NCBI RefSeq assembly: GCF_024749285.1
Contig: NZ_CP087196.1
Coordinates: 2,294,001-2,358,000, forward strand
Length of the DNA: 64,000 bases
Direction of reading: 5' to 3'
DNA from: Pseudomonas sp. B21-015
Lineage (GTDB): Bacteria > Pseudomonadota > Gammaproteobacteria > Pseudomonadales > Pseudomonadaceae
Under the pieces are notes generated by a model that did no database searches, was not told where the DNA came from, and saw nothing but the letters and a program-made list of their open reading frames with translations. The position numbers and the translations under genes are program-made. Below are positions 19,162 to 28,952 of this stretch, piece after piece (position 1 is the first letter of the stretch; every line of letters starts with the position of its first letter).

Positions 19162-19190
19162 AGAAGGCGCATCCTCGGATGCGCCTTTCT
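19162..19190 (+). terminator. Intrinsic terminator after tRNA-Asp
   Basis: AAGGCGCATCC / GGATGCGCCTT stem followed by TCTTCT. Confidence 0.82.
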
Positions 19191-19257
19191 TCTATCCGGA
19201 TTCTACCCACGCTCCACGGTTGCCTAATTTTGAAGTTCAACCGTTTCTGGGGGACGC

Positions 19258-21129
19258 ATGCTGCAGAATATCAGGGACAATTCACAAGGCTGGATTGCCA
19301 AGACCATTATCGGGGTCATCGTTGCACTGATGGCTTTGACCGGTTTCGACGCCATTTTTCGGGCCACGACGCACAGCAATGAGGCGGCCAAGGTCAATGG
19401 CGAAGAAATCAGCCAGAACGAGCTGAGCCAGGCGGTCGATATGCAACGCCGTCAGCTCATACAACAGCTGGGCAAGGATTTCGATGCTTCCTTGCTCGAC
19501 GAAAAAATGCTGCGCGAATCGGCCCTCAAGGGCCTGATCGATCGCAAACTGCTGCTGCAAGGCGCAGAAAAATCGAAATTCGCTTTCTCCGAAGCCGCTT
19601 TGGATCAGGTGATCCTGCAAACGCCTGAATTCCAGGTGAGTGGCAAGTTCAGCGCCGAGCGTTTCGACCAGGTGATCCGTCAACTGGGCTACAGCCGTCT
19701 GCAATTCCGTCAGATGCTGGCTCAGGAAATGCTGATCGGTCAGTTGCGTGCTGGCCTGGCCGGTAGCGGTTTCGTCACCGATGCACAGGTTCTGGCCTTC
19801 GCCCGTCTGGAAAAACAGACCCGCGATTTCGCCACCCTGAACGTCAAGGCAGATCCTGCGGCTGTGAAGCTGACCGACGATGAGGTCAAGGCCTACTACG
19901 ACGAACACGCCAAGGAATTCATGACGCCTGATCAGGTGGTCATCGATTACCTCGAATTGAAAAAGGCTTCCTTCTTCGATCAGGTCAGCGTCAAGGACGA
20001 AGACTTGCAGGCGGCGTATCAGAAAGAAACCGCAAACCTGTCCGAGCAACGCCGGGCTGCGCACATTCTGATCGAAGTGAACGACAAGGTGACCGAAGCA
20101 CAAGCCAAGGCCAAGATCGAAGAGGTGCAGGCGCGTCTGGCTAAAGGCGAGAAGTTTGAAGTCCTGGCCAAGGAGTTCTCCCAGGATCCAGGCTCGGCGA
20201 ACAATGGTGGTGACCTCGGTTTCGCGGGGCCAGGCGTCTACGATCCAGTGTTTGAAAAAGCCCTGTATTCGTTGGCCAAGGATCAGGTGTCGGAGCCGGT
20301 TCGCACTGACTTCGGTTTCCACCTGATCAAGCTGTTGGGTGTTGAAGCGCCTGAGGTGCCAACGTTCGCCAGCCTGAAAGACAAGCTGACCCGCGAGCTG
20401 AAAACCCAGCAGGTCGAGCAGCGTTTCGTCGAGGCGACCAAGCAATTGGAAGACTCCTCGTTCGAAGCGTCCGATCTGGCCCAGCCGGCACAGGACCTGA
20501 AGCTGACCGTCCACACTTCCGCGCCATTCGGCCGGGAAGGTGGCGAAGGTGTTGCGGCCAACCGTGCCGTGGTGACCGCTGCATTCAGTCCTGAAGTGCT
20601 GGATGAGGGTGCCAACAGCACCGCCATCGAGTTGGACCCGGAAACCGTGATCGTGCTGCGCGCCAAGGAGCACCGCAAGCCTGAGCAACTGCCGCTGGAA
20701 AGCGTGGCTGCCAGCATTCGCGTGCAATTGACCAAGGAGCACGCCAGTGCTGCCGCCAAGACCAAGGCCGATCAACTGGTTGCCAGCCTGCGCGATGGCA
20801 AGACTGCGCTGGACAAGGCGATTGACGGTCAGAGCTGGAAAGTCACCGCAGCAGCCACTCGCGCTCAGGAAGGGACCGACCCAACCGTGCTGCAAGCGCT
20901 GTTTCGCATGCCCAAGCCAGCCTCCAAAGACAAGCCGACCTTCAGCAGCGTGACCCTGGCCGATGGTAGCCTGGTGATTGTGCGTCTGAACGGCGTGAAC
21001 GAAGCCGCGGCGCCGACCGAGGAAGAGAAGGTTCAATACCGTCGCTTCCTCGCCTCGCGCATTGGCCAGCAAGACTTTGCGGCCTACCGCAAACTGCTGG
21101 AACGCGAGGCTGAGATCAAGCGTTTCTGA
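19258..21129 (+). CDS. ppiD: Peptidyl-prolyl isomerase PpiD, periplasmic chaperone
   Basis: Inner-membrane-anchored periplasmic folding factor of 623 residues. One N-terminal membrane helix (TIIGVIVALMALTGFDAIF, residues 16-34) is followed by a SurA-N-like chaperone domain (VNGEEISQNELSQAVDMQRR onward). A parvulin domain lies near residues 260-355 (RRAAHILIEVNDK ... GGDLGFAGPGVYDPVFEKAL ... DFGFHLIKLL). Normal family length and the normal neighbour of hupB and tRNA-Asp. It may interact with the Sec translocon, as known for the E. coli protein. Confidence 0.95.
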   Translation: MLQNIRDNSQGWIAKTIIGVIVALMALTGFDAIFRATTHSNEAAKVNGEEISQNELSQAVDMQRRQLIQQLGKDFDASLLDEKMLRESALKGLIDRKLLLQGAEKSKFAFSEAALDQVILQTPEFQVSGKFSAERFDQVIRQLGYSRLQFRQMLAQEMLIGQLRAGLAGSGFVTDAQVLAFARLEKQTRDFATLNVKADPAAVKLTDDEVKAYYDEHAKEFMTPDQVVIDYLELKKASFFDQVSVKDEDLQAAYQKETANLSEQRRAAHILIEVNDKVTEAQAKAKIEEVQARLAKGEKFEVLAKEFSQDPGSANNGGDLGFAGPGVYDPVFEKALYSLAKDQVSEPVRTDFGFHLIKLLGVEAPEVPTFASLKDKLTRELKTQQVEQRFVEATKQLEDSSFEASDLAQPAQDLKLTVHTSAPFGREGGEGVAANRAVVTAAFSPEVLDEGANSTAIELDPETVIVLRAKEHRKPEQLPLESVAASIRVQLTKEHASAAAKTKADQLVASLRDGKTALDKAIDGQSWKVTAAATRAQEGTDPTVLQALFRMPKPASKDKPTFSSVTLADGSLVIVRLNGVNEAAAPTEEEKVQYRRFLASRIGQQDFAAYRKLLEREAEIKRF

Positions 21130-21154
21130 TGCCTGACTGAGTTTTGCGCGACAC

Positions 21155-21185
21155 AAAAAACCCCAGCCGAAAGGCTGGGGTTTTT
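21155..21185 (+). terminator. Intrinsic terminator after ppiD
   Basis: AAAAACCCCAGCC-GAAA-GGCTGGGGTTTTT, a perfect stem with a stable tetraloop and T-run. Confidence 0.95.
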
Positions 21186-21198
21186 CATGGGGGAAGCA

Positions 21199-21275
21199 AA
21201 AAGATCGCAACCTGCGGCAGCTCCTACAGATGAACGCGATCCCCCGTAGAGGCTGCCGCAGGCTGCGATCTTTTG
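21199..21275. repeat. Inverted repeat (AAGATCGCAGCCTGCGGCAG type)
   Basis: Arms AAAGATCGCAACCTGCGGCA and near-complement. The same family recurs at 43184 (short form) and 59831. Confidence 0.82.
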
Positions 21276-21409
21276 ATTTTTGCTCCGGCGGGACTTTCTC
21301 CTGATATGACGGTCAATGAATCTGTAGCCGTTTTAAGACACAATCGATACTCCGCTAAGCATTAATCTGTTGCACAATACGCCCCGAACCGTTTTCCTCA
21401 GGATGTTCA

Positions 21410-22258
21410 ATGTTTAAATCAATTCCCATGCGTGTTGTCGGGCTGGCCTTGGTGCTGGCCGCCGCTGCCGGTTGTTCGTCGAAGAAAGCCGCCGTCTATG
21501 AGCATGAGAACTTCGACGACTCCGGGACGTTTTCGCGCAGCTACCCGGTGACCGATGCACAAACCTGCGAAGCCGCCCGTCGGGCTTTGCTCAGCCAGGG
21601 TTACATCATCACCAGCAGTGATCCGAAACTGATCAGTGGGCACAAGAGCTTCCAGCAGACCGGCGAGACCCATATGGAGATCAGTTTCAATGTGGTCTGT
21701 GCCGATGACGGCAGCGAGGGGCATCATGCGACCATGTTCGCCAACGCCCTGCAGGACCGCTATGCGCTGAAAAAGACCAACAACTCCGCCAGCCTCGGCG
21801 TCGGCGTGTTGGGCTCGGTATCGATGCCGATCGGCTCGTCCGACGACTCGATGGTCAAGGTCGCCAGCGAAACCGTGTCTTCGGCCAAGTTCTACGAGCG
21901 CTTCTTTGCCCTGGTCGAATTGTTCCTGCCGCCTGAAGCGAAGAAGGCCGCGCACATCATCGAGAAGCCGAAAACCGAACTGGGGGTGCCTGAAGCCAAG
22001 GCTGCACCGGCTCAGTTGGCGCCGACCCCGACCCCGGCGGCAGAACCTGCTCCGGCAGTCGCACCAGCTCCTGCACCTGCCGAAGCCGCTCCAGCCACTT
22101 CGGAGCCTGTTGTGCCGCCTGCTGAAACGGCGCCAATTACTCCGGCCGCGAGCAGTGAGCCGACTTCATCCGCGGAAGCGGTCACGCCAGCGGCGGATTC
22201 AAGCACGCTGCCGGCGCCGACCGAGCCGATTTCGGCGCTGCCTGTCTCCAGCCAGTAA
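21410..22258 (+). CDS. DUF2242 family lipoprotein
   Basis: Lipoprotein of 282 residues: signal MRVVGLALVLAAAAGCSSKK with the lipobox cysteine at about residue 22. Residues 30-185 match the DUF2242 family (NFDDSGTFSRSYPVTDAQTC; then ISGHKSFQQTGETHMEI). The C-terminal 95 residues are a low-complexity Ala/Pro/Glu/Thr linker (PTPTPAAEPAPAVAPAPAP and similar) of the kind that spans the periplasm or peptidoglycan. Function is unknown. Confidence 0.85.
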   Translation: MFKSIPMRVVGLALVLAAAAGCSSKKAAVYEHENFDDSGTFSRSYPVTDAQTCEAARRALLSQGYIITSSDPKLISGHKSFQQTGETHMEISFNVVCADDGSEGHHATMFANALQDRYALKKTNNSASLGVGVLGSVSMPIGSSDDSMVKVASETVSSAKFYERFFALVELFLPPEAKKAAHIIEKPKTELGVPEAKAAPAQLAPTPTPAAEPAPAVAPAPAPAEAAPATSEPVVPPAETAPITPAASSEPTSSAEAVTPAADSSTLPAPTEPISALPVSSQ

Positions 22259-22271
22259 TTGGTTCCCGTTG

Positions 22272-22306
22272 TTACGGGGGCGGGTCAGACGATACCGCCT
22301 CCGTAA
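22272..22306 (+). terminator. Terminator-like hairpin after the DUF2242 gene
   Basis: TTACGG-G-GGCGG pairs with CCGCC-T-CCGTAA (one G-T wobble) around an 11-base loop. Only a weak T-run follows. Confidence 0.45.
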
Positions 22307-22318
22307 TGCCTTTCAAGA

Positions 22319-22360
22319 TTGATCCACATCACGCCGGGCCGTATTCCTACGGCTTATATC
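22319..22360 (+). promoter_or_regulatory. ANR/FNR-dependent promoter upstream of a small peptide gene
   Basis: TTGATCCACATCAC at 22319-22332 matches the FNR/ANR box TTGAT-N4-ATCAA at 9 of 10 positions. A TATAT -10 lies at 22355, which places the box centre at about -41.5 relative to the predicted start. That is the class II FNR geometry for oxygen-limitation activation. The transcript would have a leader of about 150 bases before the peptide ATG at 22520. Confidence 0.65.
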
Positions 22361-22519
22361 GAAAAAAACCTGTGATAAATTCCTGACCACCTGCTACGTT
22401 TTATTCAGTAGCGGCATCGTATCGTGCTCGAGTCATTTTTCTTTCATGTGGGCACTTTATGCTCGGGGCGCTGGACATTTATTCAGACGATTTTTTCAAT
22501 AAGCGATGGGGGTTTAATT

Positions 22520-22606
22520 ATGGATGATTATCAAGAAGAACTGCTCGAGTATCAGGCGTTTGAACTGGACCCGCTGGAACCGGCCGAAGACGCTACGGAG
22601 CTGTAA
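22520..22606 (+). CDS. 28-residue acidic small protein
   Basis: Short reading frame MDDYQEELLEYQAFELD..., ending EDATEL. GGGGG lies 8 bases before the ATG. The peptide has 12 acidic residues, no basic residues and no hydrophobic segment. It is preceded by an ANR-type promoter and by a long (about 150-base) leader that could itself be a regulatory RNA. It ends one base before the end of the convergent AraC gene. A longer frame from 22424 exists but has no ribosome site. Coding status rests on context and codon pattern; no family recognised. Confidence 0.55.
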   Translation: MDDYQEELLEYQAFELDPLEPAEDATEL

Positions 22607-23647
22607 TTACGCGGATTGGCGATGACTGCGGCGAAACTCGCCGGGGGTCTGGCCGTTCCAGCGTTTGAAGGCCCGTTGAAAGGCTTCGGCTGAGGCAAAC
22701 CCCAGCAGGTAGGCGATTTCGCCGAACGCCAGTTCAGTGTCGCGAATGTAGGTCATGGCCAGGTCGCGGCGTGTGTCGTTGAGGATTGCGCGAAATTGCG
22801 TGCCTTCCTCGGCAAGTTTGCGGCGCAAGGTCCAGGTTGGCAGCTTCAGGCGTGCCGCGACTTCTTCCAGGTCGGGTTCCCGGCCGCCATTGAGCAACGG
22901 CCCCAGTAACTGAGTGATACGTTCACGCAGGCTGCGGGTGCGTGTCAGTTGCTCCAGTTCCCGTTCACACAGTTGCAGCAGGTGCCGCCAGGTGCTCGGG
23001 CAGTGCTCCGGGTTGCGCTGAGCGAGGCTGTCCAGGCTCAGGCGCAGCTGATTCTGTTCGGCGCCAAACTGAACCGGACAATCCCCCAGCACGGCATAGG
23101 CCTCACGGTAATCCGGCGCCTGGAACTCGATCTCGATCCGTTCGGCGCGTAGCGGGGCAGGGCTTACGCTGGACAATTGCTGCAACCAGCCTGCGATGAT
23201 CGAGTCCACCACGAAGCGGTTGTAGGCGTTGTAGGGGCTGATGGAATAGAAACGCAGCCAGGCGCCTTGAGCGTCTTCATGAAAGCTCGACTGGCCGCGA
23301 TAGTTGGAGCCGTACAGCGCTTCGAAGCGAATCAGGCAGCGCGCCGCTTCGCGCACGGTGGGTGCCTGGGCGGCGGTGACGCCGGCCAGTCCGGCCTGGC
23401 TCAGGCGACTGAGCTGGCCCATGCGCAAACCCAGTGCCGGGTCGTCGGTCAGTTGAATGGCGCCGTGGCCCAGGCGCATGTAGCGCGGGATCGAGAGGCG
23501 TGCACCGGCTTCGGCCAGTCGCGCGGCGTCGAGGCCGTACTGTTCGAGCAGCGGTTGTGGGTCCAGGCCATGGCTGCGCACGGCGTCGGCCAGGCTATGG
23601 ACGAAGCCCACCGACAGATCCCCGAGGCGCATCGGCTGCGGTTTCAT
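22607..23647 (-). CDS. AraC-family transcriptional regulator
   Basis: Regulator of 346 residues. The N-terminal half matches the Arabinose_bd-type effector domain (GFVHSLADAVRSHGLDPQPL onward). The C-terminal AraC helix-turn-helix pair spans about residues 255-340 (LEEVAARLKLPTWTLRRKLA; then FGEIAYLLGFASAEAFQRAF). It is directly followed by the nitrilase-fold gene on the same strand and divergent from fadH beyond that. The same three-gene order is known to me from P. aeruginosa (PA3092-PA3094), so it is a plausible regulator of fadH. Confidence 0.9.
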   Translation of the reverse strand: MKPQPMRLGDLSVGFVHSLADAVRSHGLDPQPLLEQYGLDAARLAEAGARLSIPRYMRLGHGAIQLTDDPALGLRMGQLSRLSQAGLAGVTAAQAPTVREAARCLIRFEALYGSNYRGQSSFHEDAQGAWLRFYSISPYNAYNRFVVDSIIAGWLQQLSSVSPAPLRAERIEIEFQAPDYREAYAVLGDCPVQFGAEQNQLRLSLDSLAQRNPEHCPSTWRHLLQLCERELEQLTRTRSLRERITQLLGPLLNGGREPDLEEVAARLKLPTWTLRRKLAEEGTQFRAILNDTRRDLAMTYIRDTELAFGEIAYLLGFASAEAFQRAFKRWNGQTPGEFRRSHRQSA

Positions 23648-23651
23648 CGGC

Positions 23652-24782
23652 TTACAGCCAGAGGTTCAGCAAACGCGCGCCCCGGGCATCGCCGTCGGCG
23701 AATTGTTGCCCGTTGCTGCTGAGGAAGCTTTGACCGGCGCTGCCCTTGTCCCAGAACTGGCCGCGCAGGAACACGCTCATGCCGGCGATGGCCTGGCTGC
23801 CGGACGGTTGGGCAATCAGTGTCAGCCGATGCCAGGCCTGACCTTCACTGACTTCGCCGGCCTTGAGGCTGACAGAACTCGGCGAGGGTTGGCCCTTAAA
23901 GCCGCGCCACGGTTGATCCCAGACCCCGCGCCCGACGACGAACGCCGGGACCGCCACCAATTGCGCGCCCTGATCGTCGAGTTTGCGGTAGTTGTCGGGG
24001 TACCAGCTGTCGCTGCCGATCAACACGCCCAGGCGCCCGGCCGGGGTGTCGATGACGTTGATCGTAGGATCGGAATTGGCTTCGAGCGTGTCGCGCTTGG
24101 CGAAAGTGGGGTGTACTTGCCGCTGGGGTTGGCCGATCGGCAGGCCATCGCGACCGAACACCATGCTGCTGTTGTACAGCGCGCCGTGGCCGATGTGCAG
24201 GACGCCGTCGCTGACACTCGGCTCGGGTAACACGATGGAGCCGGCCACCAGGGTCACGTGGAATTCTTTCGCCAGACCCCCGAACAGCGCCTGGTAATCC
24301 TTGGCCATGCCCTTGGCTTTCATTCGCAAGTGCGCGTCATCGAGACGGCTGGCGCCCTCGGCGCCGATCAGGGCGCGGATGAACTGCAACGGGTTGCTCA
24401 CCGCCAGCCAGTTCATGGCTTCCTTGAGCGTGGTGGCCTGGTACAGCTCGTCTTTCTCGCCGCTGACCATCAGCCAGGTACCGATATGTTCGGGCAGCAC
24501 GACGATGGTTTTTTCATTGAGCAGGCCCTGGTCCTGGGCTTTCTGCAAATAGGCCGCGAGCTTGCGATGCAGGCGCTCGGGGCTTTGATAGTCGGTGGGG
24601 AACAGCTCGGGCTGGATGCCCAGCAAGTTGCCACGATCGGCGGGGGTACCCTGATCGACCGCAAGATTGATGCGCAAGTCTGACAGGTAATGACCCACCG
24701 GACGGTCCGCGGCCCACATGGCGTAGGTCGTGAGGGCGGCGATCAACGCCATGGAGAGGGTCAGGTACAAAAGTTTGCGCAT
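23652..24782 (-). CDS. Nitrilase-fold (carbon-nitrogen hydrolase) protein lacking the catalytic Cys
   Basis: A 376-residue protein with an N-terminal membrane anchor or signal (LLYLTLSMALIAALTTYAMW), so the hydrolase domain is probably periplasmic. The family Glu is present in VVLPEHIGTW (E98). The usual lysine word (RKxH) reads RQVH (Q222). The usual cysteine word (G-x-L-I-C-Y-D) reads GVLIGSDSWYP (G256). Two of three catalytic residues are therefore replaced, which argues against classical nitrilase/amidase activity. It precedes the AraC gene by 4 bases, so the two are probably cotranscribed. Confidence 0.75.
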   Translation of the reverse strand: MRKLLYLTLSMALIAALTTYAMWAADRPVGHYLSDLRINLAVDQGTPADRGNLLGIQPELFPTDYQSPERLHRKLAAYLQKAQDQGLLNEKTIVVLPEHIGTWLMVSGEKDELYQATTLKEAMNWLAVSNPLQFIRALIGAEGASRLDDAHLRMKAKGMAKDYQALFGGLAKEFHVTLVAGSIVLPEPSVSDGVLHIGHGALYNSSMVFGRDGLPIGQPQRQVHPTFAKRDTLEANSDPTINVIDTPAGRLGVLIGSDSWYPDNYRKLDDQGAQLVAVPAFVVGRGVWDQPWRGFKGQPSPSSVSLKAGEVSEGQAWHRLTLIAQPSGSQAIAGMSVFLRGQFWDKGSAGQSFLSSNGQQFADGDARGARLLNLWL

Positions 24783-24969
24783 GGAAAACAGTCAGCGGCC
24801 GTGTGCAGGGTTCGCGACTAGGGTAGGGCCCATGCCTGCGCTTGCCAAGGGGCGCTGCGCATTTGGATCAATAAGTTGTCAGTTACGGTCATTGAGTGAC
24901 AGCAGTACGACTCTTAGTCTGTTGAACATGACTGACGGGAGCCGAAGAGTTCCTGCATTTTTTCCGTGA

Positions 24970-27030
<2,061 letters not shown>

Positions 27031-27056
27031 TACGCAGGTTTAACGTGCCAATGGCC

Positions 27057-27147
27057 ATCGCGAGCAGGCTCGCTCCCACAGGTTTGTGGTGTTCACGTAT
27101 TTTGTGACCGACGCAAATCCAAGGTGGGAGCGAGCCTGCTCGCGATA
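27057..27147. repeat. REPIN (TCGCGAGCAGGCTCGCTCCCAC type)
   Basis: Inverted arms ATCGCGAGCAGGCTCGCTCC and complement between fadH and the PLP enzyme gene. Confidence 0.85.
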
Positions 27148-27200
27148 GGGCCCTTTGAGCGACTAGAATGCTGGCTCTTTCTGAGCACAATCAGGCGCCA

Positions 27201-28133
27201 ATGCTTTTTCCTCCTGCCAACTGGCTACCCCAAGCCCCCCTGGAACCCCTTCACCTCGACTGGCTTACCCCCTTCGGCATCGAGGTCGCGATTCTGCGTC
27301 TGGACCAGATCGACCCGCTGATCAGCGGCAACAAGTGGTTCAAACTCATCGAACATCTGAAAGCCGCCGACCGGAACGGCGCCCAAGGCATCATCAGCCT
27401 GGGTGGCGCTCACTCCAACCATCTCCACGCATTGGCCGCTGCGGGCAAACGCTTCGGTTTCACCACGGTCGGCCTGCTGCGCGGGCATCCGCAAGACACT
27501 CCGACGGTGAAGGATTTGCAGGCGTTCGGCATGCAGTTGCACTGGTTGGGTTATGGCGGTTATCGAGCGCGGCACGAACCTGGCTTCTGGCAGCCATGGC
27601 TGGAGCAGTATCCCGAGCTACAACCAGTGCCGGAAGGCGGCGGTGGTTTACGTGGGGCGAAGGGCTGCATGCCACTGGTGGCTCAGGTTCGCGAACAACT
27701 GAGCGGTCTGGGTTGGAGCCATTACGACGGCTGGTGGCTGGCCTGCGGAACGGGCACGACCCTGGCCGGCCTGGCACTGGCCGAGGCGGGTGAACACCCG
27801 GTGTATGGCGCGCTGGCGGTGCCCGAGGATCATGGCGTGGCGCAGCAGGTCGAGTCGATTGTCCGCGAGACAGGTTTGCAGGCTCCGGCTTATGAGCTGT
27901 TCGACGCCAGCCGTGGCGGTTTTGCCAAAGTCGATCCGCAGTTACTCAAGTTCATCGAGCAGACCGAACAGGCCAGCGGTATTCCTTTCGAACCGCTGTA
28001 CACCGGCAAGGCGCTGATGGTACTCAAGCAACAAGTCGAAGCCGGGAAGTTTCCCCTGGGCACGCGCCTGATCTTCATCCACACCGGCGGCTTGCAGGGC
28101 CGCCGGGGTTTTGAGCAAAGCGGTCGCGACTAA
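27201..28133 (+). CDS. PLP-dependent D-cysteine desulfhydrase / ACC deaminase-like enzyme
   Basis: Fold-type II pyridoxal-phosphate enzyme of about 310 residues (start at ATG 27201; an ATG at 27168 is also possible and neither has a clear ribosome site). The PLP lysine is in ISGNKWFKL (near residue 40), followed by SLGGAHSNHLHALAAAG, and the glycine-rich phosphate loop is ACGTGTTLAGLALAE. The pattern fits the D-cysteine desulfhydrase/1-aminocyclopropane-1-carboxylate deaminase family; the exact substrate cannot be told. It overlaps the convergent cytochrome b561 gene by 4 bases. Confidence 0.82.
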   Translation: MLFPPANWLPQAPLEPLHLDWLTPFGIEVAILRLDQIDPLISGNKWFKLIEHLKAADRNGAQGIISLGGAHSNHLHALAAAGKRFGFTTVGLLRGHPQDTPTVKDLQAFGMQLHWLGYGGYRARHEPGFWQPWLEQYPELQPVPEGGGGLRGAKGCMPLVAQVREQLSGLGWSHYDGWWLACGTGTTLAGLALAEAGEHPVYGALAVPEDHGVAQQVESIVRETGLQAPAYELFDASRGGFAKVDPQLLKFIEQTEQASGIPFEPLYTGKALMVLKQQVEAGKFPLGTRLIFIHTGGLQGRRGFEQSGRD

Positions 28134-28678
28134 CCGCGTTTGGGCGTCATCCGCAGCAAGGTGTTATCGCGCACCACATAGTGATGATAAAGCCCGGCCA
28201 CGGCGTGCAGTCCGATCAGCCAATAGCCGATGGTCCCGCCGAGCACATGCCAGCCCTCGAATTGCTTGGCCAGCGTTTTGTTCTCTTCGATCAGCAACGG
28301 CAAGTCAATGCCATAGAACATCACCCGATGGCCCTCGGCGCTGGTAATCAGCCAGCCCAGAATCGGCATGGTGATCATGAAAATATACAGCGCCCAGTGC
28401 ATCAGTTTGGCGAGCACGCTTTGCCAGCGAGGCGAGGCGGGGAAGATCTGTGGCGCCGGCCCCAGGCTGCGGGCGAATAGCCGTAGCCAGACCAGAATGA
28501 ACACGGTCAGGCCGAGCATGAAGTGCGCTTCCTTGATCAGCGTCCGGCCGCCACTGCCTTTGGGAAAGATCCCGCGAAATTCGATACAGGCGTAGACCAG
28601 TATTAACAGAACCAGCATCAACCAGTGCAGCGCGATCGATACGGTGCTGTAGCGTGATTCGGAATTCTTCCAGGGCAT
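28130..28678 (-). CDS. Cytochrome b561 family protein
   Basis: Inner-membrane di-haem electron carrier of 182 residues with four hydrophobic helices. Likely haem histidines: H18 (SIALHWLMLVLL), H52 (EAHFMLGL), HWALYIFMITMPILGW, and IGLHAVAGLYHHYV. A second, operon-linked cytochrome b561 lies at 40858. Single gene; partner unknown, possibly superoxide or quinone redox as shown for E. coli CybB. Confidence 0.88.
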   Translation of the reverse strand: MPWKNSESRYSTVSIALHWLMLVLLILVYACIEFRGIFPKGSGGRTLIKEAHFMLGLTVFILVWLRLFARSLGPAPQIFPASPRWQSVLAKLMHWALYIFMITMPILGWLITSAEGHRVMFYGIDLPLLIEENKTLAKQFEGWHVLGGTIGYWLIGLHAVAGLYHHYVVRDNTLLRMTPKRG

Positions 28679-28838
28679 ACGGTGTTCCTCACAGGACTGG
28701 TCTGAAGTCGCCGTTCTTGTTCGACGGCGTGGGCTAACTGTAATCCTGTTTCACTGGATTTGCCCGAGGTGAATTGGCTGATGAATGCTCTGGATCAAGT
28801 GAATCGGCCACAAAAAAGCGCCGCAGGGAGCTGCTTTT

Positions 28839-28866
28839 GTGGGAGCGGGCTTGCTCGCGAAGAAGC
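28839..28866. repeat. Single REP arm
   Basis: TTGTGGGAGCGGGCTTGCTC with GCGAAG, one unpaired arm in the 274-base gap between cytochrome b561 and vgrG. The rest of that gap holds a possible regulator remnant (see findings). Confidence 0.65.
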
Positions 28867-28952
28867 CGGAGCTGCCTACACAAAACGCTCGCGAACCCTC
28901 TCCACAAACGTCGCCACCACCCGCCGTGTGCAATGGGTAATCGACAACGGCG

